A DNA stretch of 64,000 nucleotides from Propionispora sp. 2/2-37 (lineage in GTDB: Bacteria; Bacillota; Negativicutes; Propionisporales; Propionisporaceae): the NCBI RefSeq assembly GCF_001298735.1, contig NZ_CYSP01000020.1:1-64000 (forward strand), given 5' to 3'. Of this stretch, positions 46,617 through 54,856 are shown piece by piece (position 1 is the stretch's first letter; every line of letters starts with the position of its first letter). The position numbers and the translations under genes are program-made. Below the pieces are notes generated by a model. The model did no database searches. It was not told where the DNA came from and was given only the letters and a program-made list of their open reading frames with translations.

Positions 46617-47489
46617 ATGAAGAGTATACATAGTTCTCTTAAACCTGGGAATGTTGTCTCACTAAGGGTGGTTCGTATGAATGAACTGGGAGCATTTTTA
46701 GACGCAGGAACGGGCAATACGTCAGATGATATTCTGTTGCATAAAGCACAGCAAATGCGAGAGATAAACATTAACGAGCAAGTGGAAGTATATCTTTATC
46801 TTGATCCCAAAGGACGGCTAACAGCCAGCATGCGGTTGCCACAAATGCGGGAAGGGCAGGTAGCTAGAGTGGTGGTCATTAATACAACCCGGGATGGTGC
46901 TTTTGTTAATATTGGTGCCGAACGTGGCGTTTTTCTCCCTTTTTCAGAAATGCACGGTAAAGTGCGTAAAGGCGACAAAATATGGGTAAAGCTGTACCGA
47001 GATAAAAGCGATCGTATGGCTGTTACTATGGATGTTGCAGAAGAATTGCAAAAAGCCTCTAAGCCTGCAGTTGAAGTCAAAGTCGGGGATTTTCTTAATG
47101 GTGTAGTTTATAATCAAACTGAGGAAGGTATTTTTTTATTTACACAAGAAAGATATATAGCTTTTTTACATACCAGCGAAACTACAAGAAATTTACGTAT
47201 AGGTGACGAAGTTATAGTTCGTGTTACCTACATCCGTGAGGATGGTCGTCTTAATGTCTCTATGCGGCCGGTAAAGCAAGAGGCACAGAAATTGGATGCT
47301 CAGGCTATTTGGGATCTTTTAGATTCATGCGATGGAAAGATTCCCTATACGGATGATACCCCTGCCGAAGTGATCAAAGAAAAATTTGGGATCAGCAAAT
47401 CCGCCTTTAAGAGAGCTATGGGCAGTTTACTAAAAGCACAAAGAATCGAGCAAAAAGACGGATGGACCTATAAGAAAAATCCTATTTAA
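46617..47489 (+). CDS. cvfB: S1 RNA-binding protein, CvfB family
   Basis: This 290-residue protein has three S1-like barrels (residues 8-60, 70-130, 150-215) and a C-terminal winged helix (EVIKEKFGISKSAFKRAMG). CvfB regulates virulence RNAs in Staphylococcus. It lies 11 bases after rsfS with a GGAGGAG site, so the two share a transcript. Confidence 0.9.
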   Translation: MKSIHSSLKPGNVVSLRVVRMNELGAFLDAGTGNTSDDILLHKAQQMREININEQVEVYLYLDPKGRLTASMRLPQMREGQVARVVVINTTRDGAFVNIGAERGVFLPFSEMHGKVRKGDKIWVKLYRDKSDRMAVTMDVAEELQKASKPAVEVKVGDFLNGVVYNQTEEGIFLFTQERYIAFLHTSETTRNLRIGDEVIVRVTYIREDGRLNVSMRPVKQEAQKLDAQAIWDLLDSCDGKIPYTDDTPAEVIKEKFGISKSAFKRAMGSLLKAQRIEQKDGWTYKKNPI

Positions 47490-47625
47490 CAAGTTGCGAT
47501 TTTTTACGAATTTTGTTGAGTTTTGAGATAAATGTGAAGGATTTTTTTAACAAATGATCTAATTTAATAATAGGCAAGTTAGGCTAAGTCGTTATTGTGA
47601 TTAAATACCCTAAGGAGGCAGAAAG

Positions 47626-48540
47626 ATGAGTGAGAAAGCCGGAAATAAAAAAGGGATATTATTAGAAACAGGGACAAATGAATTTGAAATTATTGAATTT
47701 ACGGTCGGTAAAGTAAGCTATGGCATAAATGTTGCCAAAGTTCGTGAGGTTATTAATCCTGTTCCGGTAACTAAAATGCCTCATTCTCATCCTTATGTCG
47801 ATGGGGTTTTTACCTTACGTGGCAGAGTAATGCCTCTTGTAAATTTGCCGCGGTGTCTGGATGCGGAAGAACAATCCAATACAAAAAATATTATCGTTAG
47901 TGAGCTTAATAATTATTTCGTAGGCTTTTTAGTAGATGAAGTGTCGCGGATCTACCGGGTCTCCTGGACGGCAATGGAAACACCACCGGACATTAGTGAT
48001 TCAGATTTAGTGGTTGGCCTGATAAAAATGAATGAAAAGATCATCGTTTTATTGGATTTCGAAAAGATTGTTTCTGTAATTAATCCTGAAATCAACATAA
48101 AGCTGACAACGATTCCACAGAGTGCTCCAGATTTGGAAAAAATACGTCAGACTAAAACCATTGTTGTGGCTGAAGACTCGCCCATGTTGCGTGAGTTGTT
48201 GGTAGGTACTCTGCATACATCCGGGTATCAAAACATTAAAGCGTACTATAATGGCAAGGAGGCTTGGGAGGCTTTGGAGGCTATGGCGGAAAGCGAAATT
48301 CCGATAGCCGAAAAAATTCAAATGGTTATAACCGATATTGAAATGCCCCAAATGGACGGACATCATTTATTAAAGAAAATAAAAAATCATCCAAGATTGC
48401 GTGAACTTCCAGTTATTATTTTCTCATCACTTATCAATGAAGAAATGCGGCGTAAAGGCGAGGCCATAGGAGCCAATGGGCAGATATCTAAGCCTGAAAT
48501 CGGTCAGTTAATTGATTTAGTGGATAAAATAATTTTGTAA
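47626..48540 (+). CDS. cheV: Chemotaxis protein CheV
   Basis: This 304-residue coupling protein has an N-terminal CheW domain (residues 20-155) and a C-terminal receiver domain with the phosphoacceptor aspartate in ITDIEMPQMDG (about residue 238) and the acidic pocket AEDSPM. It links chemoreceptors to CheA and helps adaptation. No other motility gene is near. AAGGAGG precedes the ATG. Confidence 0.94.
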   Translation: MSEKAGNKKGILLETGTNEFEIIEFTVGKVSYGINVAKVREVINPVPVTKMPHSHPYVDGVFTLRGRVMPLVNLPRCLDAEEQSNTKNIIVSELNNYFVGFLVDEVSRIYRVSWTAMETPPDISDSDLVVGLIKMNEKIIVLLDFEKIVSVINPEINIKLTTIPQSAPDLEKIRQTKTIVVAEDSPMLRELLVGTLHTSGYQNIKAYYNGKEAWEALEAMAESEIPIAEKIQMVITDIEMPQMDGHHLLKKIKNHPRLRELPVIIFSSLINEEMRRKGEAIGANGQISKPEIGQLIDLVDKIIL

Positions 48541-48560
48541 ACATAGACTATTAATTTTTG

Positions 48561-48589
48561 TTGACACAAATTAATTTTTAGTATATACT
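48561..48589 (+). promoter_or_regulatory. Consensus promoter of tRNA-Ala
   Basis: TTGACA at 48561-48566, a 17-base spacer and TATACT at 48584-48589, about 25 bases before the tRNA. Confidence 0.9.
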
Positions 48590-48613
48590 TATATCTGTTG
48601 GTAAGATATATGT

Positions 48614-48689
48614 GGGGGTATAGCTCAGCTGGGAGAGCGCTTGAATGGCATTCAAGAGGCCAGCGGTTCGATCCCGCTTACCTCCACCA
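48614..48689 (+). tRNA. tRNA-Ala (GGC)
   Basis: A 76-base cloverleaf with acceptor GGGGGTA/TACCTCC, anticodon GGC at 48647-48649 in a seven-base loop, T loop TTCGATC and encoded CCA. It is a single gene at the left edge of the accessory region. Confidence 0.97.
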
Positions 48690-48726
48690 TTTATAGGACC
48701 AATAATAGGAAATAATTGTTATTTAT

Positions 48727-48752
48727 GCCATGAGTTTGTCATGGCTTTTTTT
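48727..48752 (+). terminator. Terminator after tRNA-Ala
   Basis: GCCATGA (48727-48733) pairs with TCATGGC (48739-48745), followed by seven T. Confidence 0.9.
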
Positions 48753-48764
48753 GTTAGTTTTATA

Positions 48765-49152
48765 CCTTATCTCGGTATTAGTATATCTTCGATTTCCTCG
48801 AAATTGAGAATTGTGAATATCTTCCAGGCGACGTTTATTTTGAGAAATCCGTTCGCGTAAAGATTGATCTATCTGGCTATCTTCTGCAGGGATATACAGA
48901 TTATCGATTTTACAGAGGACGGATTTTTTTCTTTTTCCAGGACTTTTATTTCAGTTAAATGATTAACAGAGGTTGCAGCAATACTTTTATTGATGTTCTC
49001 CACAATCGAACGGATTTCTCAATGCTAAAAATTTTAGATTTAACATAATTGATACAAAGCCTTCTAGCCATTCTCTTTTTTTGCGGTTGAGCAGGAGGGG
49101 GGCGAAGTACGTTGACTGCGGTTGCATCTATAATGAATCTATATTTTCCCAC
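48765..49152 (-). pseudogene. Probable decayed transposase
   Basis: On the minus strand, 49152 to about 49100 reads KYRFIIDATAV, like the catalytic DATxA region of IS1182/IS5-type transposases. The next frame then gives LLLNRKKREWLEG, like their LLNxxREwLE block, so a frameshift separates them. A further open stretch at about 48935-48765 reads a charged helical segment (RERISQNKRRLEDI) that I cannot place. No intact ends were found. This is a remnant; the family assignment is tentative. Confidence 0.4.
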
Positions 49153-49538
49153 GTACTTTCTATTAGGAGAATAGATACCAGGGAGTTTGATTGATCTTGG
49201 GTGGCAAGGTATCCATCTAATTTTGTAAAACCATCCTCAATGTCTTTTACGTAATCATGGTCAATATCTACTTGAATAAATGGCTTTAATTTCTTCCAGG
49301 ATTCTTTTGAATCTTCCAAATTTGTTTTTGCTTGCTGCCAATCCTCATTACGAATATTATTTTCCACTTGTTCCAAATGCTTGGAAAATCCTATACGGTT
49401 ATCTAAAGGCTTTGTCAGTAACGTACAGGCACTTAAGGCTACTAAAGTACTACTCAATAAAATTGCGATAACAATTGTTTTGATTAGACGAAACCGGTTA
49501 TCCAGTAATTTTATCTTTTTATTGATATTGTACAACAT
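49128..49538 (-). CDS. DUF4363 lipoprotein, probably 3' truncated
   Basis: This 136-residue protein has a hydrophobic signal (about residues 19-37) ending in a lipobox-like LSAC, so it should be lipid-anchored, then a helical DUF4363 domain. DUF4363 genes commonly follow DUF421 genes, as here: the two overlap by 28 bases. The last dozen residues run into the transposase remnant in another frame, so the natural C-terminus may have been lost. Confidence 0.7.
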   Translation of the reverse strand: MLYNINKKIKLLDNRFRLIKTIVIAILLSSTLVALSACTLLTKPLDNRIGFSKHLEQVENNIRNEDWQQAKTNLEDSKESWKKLKPFIQVDIDHDYVKDIEDGFTKLDGYLATQDQSNSLVSILLIESTWENIDSL

Positions 49539-50224
49539 GATTTATCTCCTTTTAAGTCAACATATAGGTTTCCCTTGGTATCTAATTGTGCCAATGAAAT
49601 TTCTGTGATATCCTGAATATTTTGCTTACTGAGTTGATGTTCTAACCAGGCCTTGGTTAAATTAAGTGAATGAAGCGCATCTTGCAGTACAATACCGTCT
49701 AAAATAAGGTTTGTCGGCAGCCCGTCATATTTTGTGGAGATGTTTAAGTCTCCGGGAGTAACGGGTTGCTTTTGAGATTTCTTTTGTATGCTGATCTTTC
49801 CTCCTGGCTCAAACATTGCGAACTCTACATCGGTTATATTAAATACTCCTTGGGTGCGTAGTTCGGATATAAGCTGTTCTATTGGGATACGAATTTGTTT
49901 TAATTTATCTTCAAGAATTTTTCCGTTTTCAACTACAACTGTTGCTTCACCATCTACCATCTTACGAATCCATACGCTATGGAGGCTCAAAATTGCCAGT
50001 AATATCGCCAGTATTGTCCATGTAGCCAACCCTGCCAACGTAGACAGTAAATCTTCATTTACCTGTACAGATAAAGTAGAAGCCATGGAACCGATGGTAA
50101 TCCCAACGACATAGTCGAAAAAGGTCAGCTGGGCAACCTGCTGCTTGCCCATAAGTCGCACAAGCAATAATAAAATAACAAAAGAAATAACAGATCGAAT
50201 TACTACAACCAGCGTAATTGACAA
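49511..50224 (-). CDS. DUF421 (YetF-like) membrane protein
   Basis: This 237-residue protein has three membrane helices (about residues 5-85) and a cytoplasmic DUF421 domain with the motifs RTQGVFNITDVEFAMFEPGG and PTNLILDGI. The start is TTG, eight bases after GGGGAGGT. A sigma-G-like promoter lies upstream. YetF proteins are part of spore inner-membrane operons. It is a shorter paralogue of the 286-residue protein at 50629. Confidence 0.88.
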   Translation of the reverse strand: MSITLVVVIRSVISFVILLLLVRLMGKQQVAQLTFFDYVVGITIGSMASTLSVQVNEDLLSTLAGLATWTILAILLAILSLHSVWIRKMVDGEATVVVENGKILEDKLKQIRIPIEQLISELRTQGVFNITDVEFAMFEPGGKISIQKKSQKQPVTPGDLNISTKYDGLPTNLILDGIVLQDALHSLNLTKAWLEHQLSKQNIQDITEISLAQLDTKGNLYVDLKGDKSCCTISIKR

Positions 50225-50255
50225 AAAAGCGACCTCCCCTAATGCGTTTGTTTAC

Positions 50256-50285
50256 TAGTATTACTAGAGTAAGATTCAGTTATTC
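50256..50285 (-). promoter_or_regulatory. Possible sigma-G (forespore) promoter
   Basis: On the minus strand, GAATA (50285-50281), an 18-base spacer and AATACTA (50262-50256) differ from the sigma-G consensus GAATA/CATACTA in one base. It would serve the YetF-DUF4363 pair. No equally good match was found for the plus-strand operon. Confidence 0.45.
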
Positions 50286-50406
50286 AGGAATTACGGGATA
50301 GTTGAGAGGATAAAAAACAGAGGAGAAATTTCCATAATTTTTAAGCAATATTTGACGGATTAAAGTTGGAATTGGAAGAATAATAGAGTAAATGGAGGGA
50401 ATATAT

Positions 50407-50613
50407 ATGACAGTTGCTTCTCAAATAAAAAAAACGTTAGCGACCCTTAAAGGCAGTCAGGGTACATTACGATTATATGCGTTACAGACGGGGGACGAAG
50501 AAACCAAATTAGTATACAATGAAGCATTGGAGACTGTAGGGGTAATAACAAATGATCTTGAGAAAAGAATGCAGACTCTAGAATATCAAGAGCCACAATT
50601 TAAAGGAAACTAA
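50407..50613 (+). CDS. DUF1657 protein
   Basis: This 68-residue helical protein matches DUF1657 (LKGSQGTLRLYALQTGDEETK, QEPQFKGN at the end). Such proteins flank spoVA genes in spoVA2mob operons. ATG 50407 has GGAGGG before it. Function unknown. Confidence 0.85.
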   Translation: MTVASQIKKTLATLKGSQGTLRLYALQTGDEETKLVYNEALETVGVITNDLEKRMQTLEYQEPQFKGN

Positions 50614-50628
50614 TCAGGAGATTGAAAA

Positions 50629-51489
50629 ATGCAGGAATGGATACAGATATTACTAAGTTCAGTTTCATTATTTTTTCTGATACTCCTCATGACCAGGAGC
50701 ATGGGAAAAAGAAATATTGTCCGTTTGACGCCTTTTCAGTTTGTAAACTACATGATAATTGCAATAATTGCGGCATTAATGTCCTTGAATATAATTACAA
50801 ACTTTGTTTTCGGATTGATTGCGCTAGGTGTTTGGGTACTGCTTCCTATAGCACTAGATTATTTGTCCATAAAAAGCAAGTGGGTTCATGACGTTGTTAG
50901 CGGGAAGGAAACCGTCTTAATTAAGCATGGGAAAATTATGGAAGAGAATCTTTTGCAAACCAGGCTAACAGGAGAGGAACTTTTGCGGGAGCTTCGCTCA
51001 AAAAATGCATTTAATCTAGGGGATGTTGAATTTGCCGTAATGGAAGGCACTGGAGATATAAATGTAATTCTGAAATCTCATAAAAAGCCTGTGTCCGCCT
51101 ACGATTTAGGGATAAAAGTGGCACCACAGACGGAACCGCAGACCGTTATACTGGATGGCAACATGTTAAATGAACCCCTCGCTTCTTTAGGGTTTAATAA
51201 GGAATGGCTGGGTATCCAGTTGGAAAACATGGGAGTATCGCTGGACAATGTTTTTATCGGGCAAGTAGATTCGTCCGGCGAGTTATATCTGGATCTTTTT
51301 GACGATAGTGTGCAAATGCCACAGCCTAAAGTAAAGGAAATGCTTTATGCAAATTTCGAGAAAATTCAGGCGGATCTCACAACATTTGCGTTGGAGACAC
51401 AGAATGAAGCGGCTAAGAGGATGTATTCGGAGCATGCTGATACCTTACAGCAACTTATGAAAAAGCTTAAGCCGTATTTATTGCGATAG
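50629..51489 (+). CDS. DUF421-DUF1657 fusion membrane protein (2Duf type)
   Basis: This 286-residue protein has three N-terminal membrane helices and a DUF421 domain (to about residue 225), then a C-terminal helical part containing TTFALETQNEAAKRMYSEHA. That part aligns with KTFSLETQDQQAKQTFEQLA of the DUF1657 protein at 53380, so it is a fused DUF1657 domain. This is the 2Duf layout of spoVA2mob operons, where the protein lowers inner-membrane permeability of spores and raises wet heat resistance in Bacillus. The role here is inferred by homology and context. Confidence 0.85.
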   Translation: MQEWIQILLSSVSLFFLILLMTRSMGKRNIVRLTPFQFVNYMIIAIIAALMSLNIITNFVFGLIALGVWVLLPIALDYLSIKSKWVHDVVSGKETVLIKHGKIMEENLLQTRLTGEELLRELRSKNAFNLGDVEFAVMEGTGDINVILKSHKKPVSAYDLGIKVAPQTEPQTVILDGNMLNEPLASLGFNKEWLGIQLENMGVSLDNVFIGQVDSSGELYLDLFDDSVQMPQPKVKEMLYANFEKIQADLTTFALETQNEAAKRMYSEHADTLQQLMKKLKPYLLR

Positions 51490-51501
51490 AAGGTGATTTT
51501 A

Positions 51502-51981
51502 ATGTCCAGCATAAAAAGGAAAAACCTAACCCCTGTACAACAGCAGTACCAGGACTTTGCTCATGCCAGAGAGCCGCAGCGCCCAATAGTACGGAACTGC
51601 ATACGGGCCTTTATTGCCGGAGGCATTATCTGTACTATAGGCCAGGGAATACAATGGTTTTTTATGACCTATTTTAACTTTGATGAAAAGACCGCGGGAG
51701 ACCCTACCGTTGCGGTTTTGATTTTGCTTTCCGTGTTACTTACAAGCTTTGGGGTATATGATCATCTTGCACAATGGGGCGGGGCTGGAACTGCCGTTCC
51801 GGTTACAGGGTTTGCCAATACTATCGCGTCAGCGTCGCTTGACCATAAAAGTGAAGGGTTTGTATTAGGTGTCGGCGGAAATATGTTTAAAATTGCCGGG
51901 CCGGTTATTGTGTATGGAGTTTTTTCCGCTTTTGTAGTTGCTATTATAAAAGTAGTTATTAATTTGTTAGGTGGGATGTGA
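51502..51981 (+). CDS. spoVAC: Stage V sporulation protein AC
   Basis: This 159-residue protein has four membrane helices and the family motifs RNCIRAFIAGGIICTIGQ and GGAGTAVPVTGFANTI. SpoVAC is a mechanosensitive-type channel for dipicolinic acid in the spore inner membrane. GAAGGTGA precedes ATG 51502. Confidence 0.93.
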   Translation: MSSIKRKNLTPVQQQYQDFAHAREPQRPIVRNCIRAFIAGGIICTIGQGIQWFFMTYFNFDEKTAGDPTVAVLILLSVLLTSFGVYDHLAQWGGAGTAVPVTGFANTIASASLDHKSEGFVLGVGGNMFKIAGPVIVYGVFSAFVVAIIKVVINLLGGM

Positions 51982-52983
51982 ATGTTACTAGGTCATCAAA
52001 CATGGATTTTTGCATCCAAACCGGTAATCATTGGCTCTGCGGCGATAGGCGGACCCTTCGAGGCACAAGGGAACCTGGCAGACGATTTTGACCTGCTGCA
52101 CGGTGATATATGGCTGGGGCAGGACAGTTACGAACAAGCGGAAAAAAAGTTTCTGGAGCAAGCCTGTGAGACTGCGATTAAAAAGGCAGGACTCAAAAAA
52201 GAGGATATCCAGTTTTTCCTGAGTGGAGATTTAATTAACCAGATTATACCCAGCAGCTTTACTGCCCGTACTCTAGCCGTTCCCTATTTAGGCATCTATG
52301 GTGCATGCTCCAGTTCGATAGAAGGCCTGTCTCTCGCTTCACTGATTGTGGATAGTGGGTTTGCGCACAATGCACTTATTGGCACATCCAGCCATAACGC
52401 AGCCTCGGAAAAACAATATCGGTATCCCACCGAATATGGCGCACAGAAACCTCCCACAGCGCAATGGACTGTTACGGGAGCAGGTGCCGCGGTTGTTGCA
52501 CGGCAGGGTCAGGGGCCGCGTGTTACTGCGGCAACTATTGGACGCGTAATTGATATGGGGCTTTCCGATCCTTTTAATATGGGAGCAGCCATGGCCCCAG
52601 CCGCAGTTGACACGATCGAAGCCCATTTTAGGGATATGAATATCGAGCCATCACACTATGATCTCATTGCGACCGGTGACTTAGGTAAGATAGGTCACCG
52701 GATTGCCGGAGATTTGCTTACCAAGCATGGACTCATCATTCCTGTGGAAAAATTGACTGACTGTGGTATTTTGATGTACAAGGAAAGTCAGCCGGTTTTA
52801 GCAGGCGCCAGTGGCTGTGCCTGTGCTGCTACAACTACCTTTGGGCATCTTTTAAATCGTATGCGCCGAGGAGAACTGAGCCGCGTGCTGATCATTGCCA
52901 CAGGTGCTTTACTTTCGCCCATGTCTTATCAACAAAAAGAAACAATACCGTGTGTTGCCCATGCAGTATCAATAGAAATATAG
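51982..52983 (+). CDS. spoVAD: Stage V sporulation protein AD
   Basis: This 333-residue protein has a thiolase fold (YLGIYGACSSSIEGLSLAS, GASGCACAATTTFGHLLNRM). SpoVAD binds dipicolinic acid for uptake into the forespore. It starts directly after the spoVAC stop codon. Thiolase catalysis is not expected. Confidence 0.95.
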   Translation: MLLGHQTWIFASKPVIIGSAAIGGPFEAQGNLADDFDLLHGDIWLGQDSYEQAEKKFLEQACETAIKKAGLKKEDIQFFLSGDLINQIIPSSFTARTLAVPYLGIYGACSSSIEGLSLASLIVDSGFAHNALIGTSSHNAASEKQYRYPTEYGAQKPPTAQWTVTGAGAAVVARQGQGPRVTAATIGRVIDMGLSDPFNMGAAMAPAAVDTIEAHFRDMNIEPSHYDLIATGDLGKIGHRIAGDLLTKHGLIIPVEKLTDCGILMYKESQPVLAGASGCACAATTTFGHLLNRMRRGELSRVLIIATGALLSPMSYQQKETIPCVAHAVSIEI

Positions 52984-52999
52984 CAAAGGAGGCTGAAGC

Positions 53000-53353
53000 T
53001 TGGAGAAGTTTGTATTAGCGTTTATCGTTGGAGGAACGATCTGTGTAATTGGACAACTCTTAATGGACGGACTGAAATTAACTCCTGCCCATACGATGGT
53101 TGCCCTAGTCGTATCCGGAGCTGTTTTAGGAGGATTTGGGCTCTATGACGATTTAGTTAGGTTTGCAGGTGCCGGAGCTTCGGTGCCTATAAGCAGCTTT
53201 GGAAATCAACTGGTAAAAGGGGCCCTCCAGGAGGCAGAAAAAACCGGTCTTGTCGGTGTATTGACAGGTATTTTTAAAATTACCAGCGCAGGCATTTCAG
53301 CGGCGATTATATTCGGATTTCTGTCAGCGTTACTGTTTAAACCAAAAGGATAG
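53000..53353 (+). CDS. spoVAE: Stage V sporulation protein AE (AEb type)
   Basis: This 117-residue protein has three to four membrane helices and resembles SpoVAC in the GASVPISSFGNQLVKGA motif. The TTG start has AAAGGAGG before it. It completes the SpoVA channel core. Confidence 0.92.
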   Translation: MEKFVLAFIVGGTICVIGQLLMDGLKLTPAHTMVALVVSGAVLGGFGLYDDLVRFAGAGASVPISSFGNQLVKGALQEAEKTGLVGVLTGIFKITSAGISAAIIFGFLSALLFKPKG

Positions 53354-53379
53354 AATAGTCCTAAAAGGAGGTGAAAAAA

Positions 53380-53583
53380 ATGACAGTAGGTACTCAAATG
53401 ACTCAGGCTATTGCAACTGTACAAAACGCTGCCGCCACCATGAAAACATTTTCTTTGGAGACGCAGGATCAGCAGGCAAAACAAACCTTTGAGCAATTGG
53501 CGCAGACCCTTGACAATGCAGTTGAAACATTAAAAGGAAGACAAAAATACATTGAAAAGCAAGAACCACAGTTCAAACAGTAA
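53380..53583 (+). CDS. DUF1657 protein
   Basis: This 67-residue helical protein is a paralogue of the one at 50407 (same KxQEPQFK ending) and of the C-terminal domain of the 286-residue fusion. AAAAGGAGGTG precedes ATG 53380. It ends the spoVA operon before a terminator. Confidence 0.85.
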   Translation: MTVGTQMTQAIATVQNAAATMKTFSLETQDQQAKQTFEQLAQTLDNAVETLKGRQKYIEKQEPQFKQ

Positions 53584-53609
53584 TGCAGGGTGTCATATCT
53601 CATTAGTAG

Positions 53610-53645
53610 CCCGGGATAGCATTTATTGCTGTCTCGGGATTTTTT
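53610..53645 (+). terminator. Terminator of the spoVA operon
   Basis: An eleven-base-pair stem (53610-53620 with 53628-53638, two G-U pairs) is followed by six T. Confidence 0.85.
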
Positions 53646-53658
53646 GCGTAAGCAGAAT

Positions 53659-54207
53659 ACCACACGCTACGCGTGTGGTTCTAGAAAGCTTATAGCTATG
53701 GGGCGAAAAAAAGAGCCACCTTTGTTAGAATAAATGCAGGTTTGCCGACCTCATAACTCTGAACAAAGGAGGCACATCCAATTGGATACTAAGAGTTTAG
53801 CACATAGTAAATAGCGTTGTAAATATCATATAGTATTTGCTCCAAAGTACAGAAGGCAAGTAATATATGGAAAAATAAAAGCAGATATAGGAGTGATATT
53901 AAGAAAGCTATGTGAATATAAAGGGGTGGAAATTCTCGAAGCGAATGCGTGTCCAAATCATATTCACATGTTAGTGAGCATTCCTCCTAAGATCAGTGTA
54001 GCGTCTTTTATGGGGTACTTAAAGGGAAAAAGTTCGCTAATGATATTTGATAAACATGCGAATTTGAAATATAAGTACGGAAACAGACATTTCTGGTGTA
54101 AGGGATATTATGTAGATACAGTAGGACGAAATAAAGAGGCAATCGCAAAAATACATCAGAGAGCAGCTGCAAGAAGATATATAGTAACCGAGCAATTAAG
54201 TAATTCG
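53659..54207 (+). mobile_element. IS200/IS605-family element, decayed
   Basis: A hairpin ACCACACGC-TAC-GCGTGTGGT at 53659-53679 is like the subterminal foldback these elements use for single-strand recognition. The tnpA remnant follows. No right-end hairpin was recognised, so the right boundary near 54207 is an estimate. Confidence 0.65.
53782..54207 (+). pseudogene. tnpA: IS200/IS605 transposase TnpA, inactive
   Basis: Read from TTG 53782 (after GGAGG), the frame gives MDTKSLAHSK, then a TAG where the family has a conserved Trp, then RCKYHIVFAPKYRRQVIYGK. The HUH motif PNHIHMLV is intact. A one-base shift at about 54150 destroys the conserved YIREQLQED segment with the catalytic tyrosine, and a second shift follows at about 54180. 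The element cannot make an active Y1 transposase. Confidence 0.85.
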
Positions 54208-54224
54208 GGAGTTTTAACATCGAT

Positions 54225-54663
54225 CTTCATAGCGATCCTCCTTTCACAAGCTCATACATTATTAATTGATTCTGATTTAGTTCCTGAAGGACTGGAAAAG
54301 GAAGAACTTACTCTCTTTTGTCGATTCGATGAAGGAAAGCGGATAATCGGAGTGATTGGTATAAAAAGGTATGGACAATCCTGTCTGCTTCGTTCACTGG
54401 CTGTCAGTAAAGAACATCGCAACAAAGGAATAGCATGTGTATTACTAAAAGAGGCTTTCCAATTTGCTCGTAATGAAAAAATCATTGATGCCTATCTGCT
54501 CACAGAAACCATTGGTGATATGCTGAAATGTTATGGATTTAACGAGGTCTCCCGTGAGACTGTACCTGCTGATATACTTACTTCTCCATTTTTTAATGGC
54601 ATTTGTCCTTTATCTTCCCAGCTATTGCACCGAAAATTAGAAGAAGGTGACTGTAATGTTTGA
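54225..54663 (+). pseudogene. 5'-truncated ArsN2-like GNAT acetyltransferase
   Basis: About 145 residues show a GNAT fold: DEGKRIIGVIGIKRYG, LLRSLAVSKEHRNKGIACVLL (acetyl-CoA loop) and YLLTETIGDMLKCYGFNEVSRETVPADI, closest to ArsN2-type arsenic resistance acetyltransferases. The first strand seems replaced by transposase sequence; an open frame from 53893 (GTG) fuses both. It could still be expressed as a chimera, but the fused form looks accidental. Confidence 0.65.
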
Positions 54664-54736
54664 ATCCTTAGGAGAACTGGTCGTTTATCAGGATATGGGG
54701 CTTTCCCTTTTTGCTTGTTTAAAAAAAACCCTGTAA
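54656..54736 (+). other. Possible 5' fragment of a following gene
   Basis: ATG 54656 overlaps the GNAT stop and has GAAGGTGA before it. The 26-residue frame MFESLGELVVYQDMGLSL then ends. The N-terminus loosely resembles ArsP-type permeases, which often follow arsN genes, so this may be what is left of one. Weak. Confidence 0.25.
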
Positions 54737-54856
54737 GTAGGGAGAGGACCAGCACCCTTACTATATATGTTGGTCTACCCATTGAATAATTTGGCAATTA
54801 GATGATAATATATATAATAGAACATATGTACTATTTGAGGAAATTAGGTGTAATGA

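Noticed and set aside
50300..50400. Sigma-G promoter of the plus-strand spoVA operon
   Set aside because: GGATA and CATAATT occur, but with a 20-base spacer; not good enough to list.
48614..54736. Integrative island with att duplication at tRNA-Ala
   Set aside because: I found no copy of the tRNA 3' end downstream and no integrase gene.
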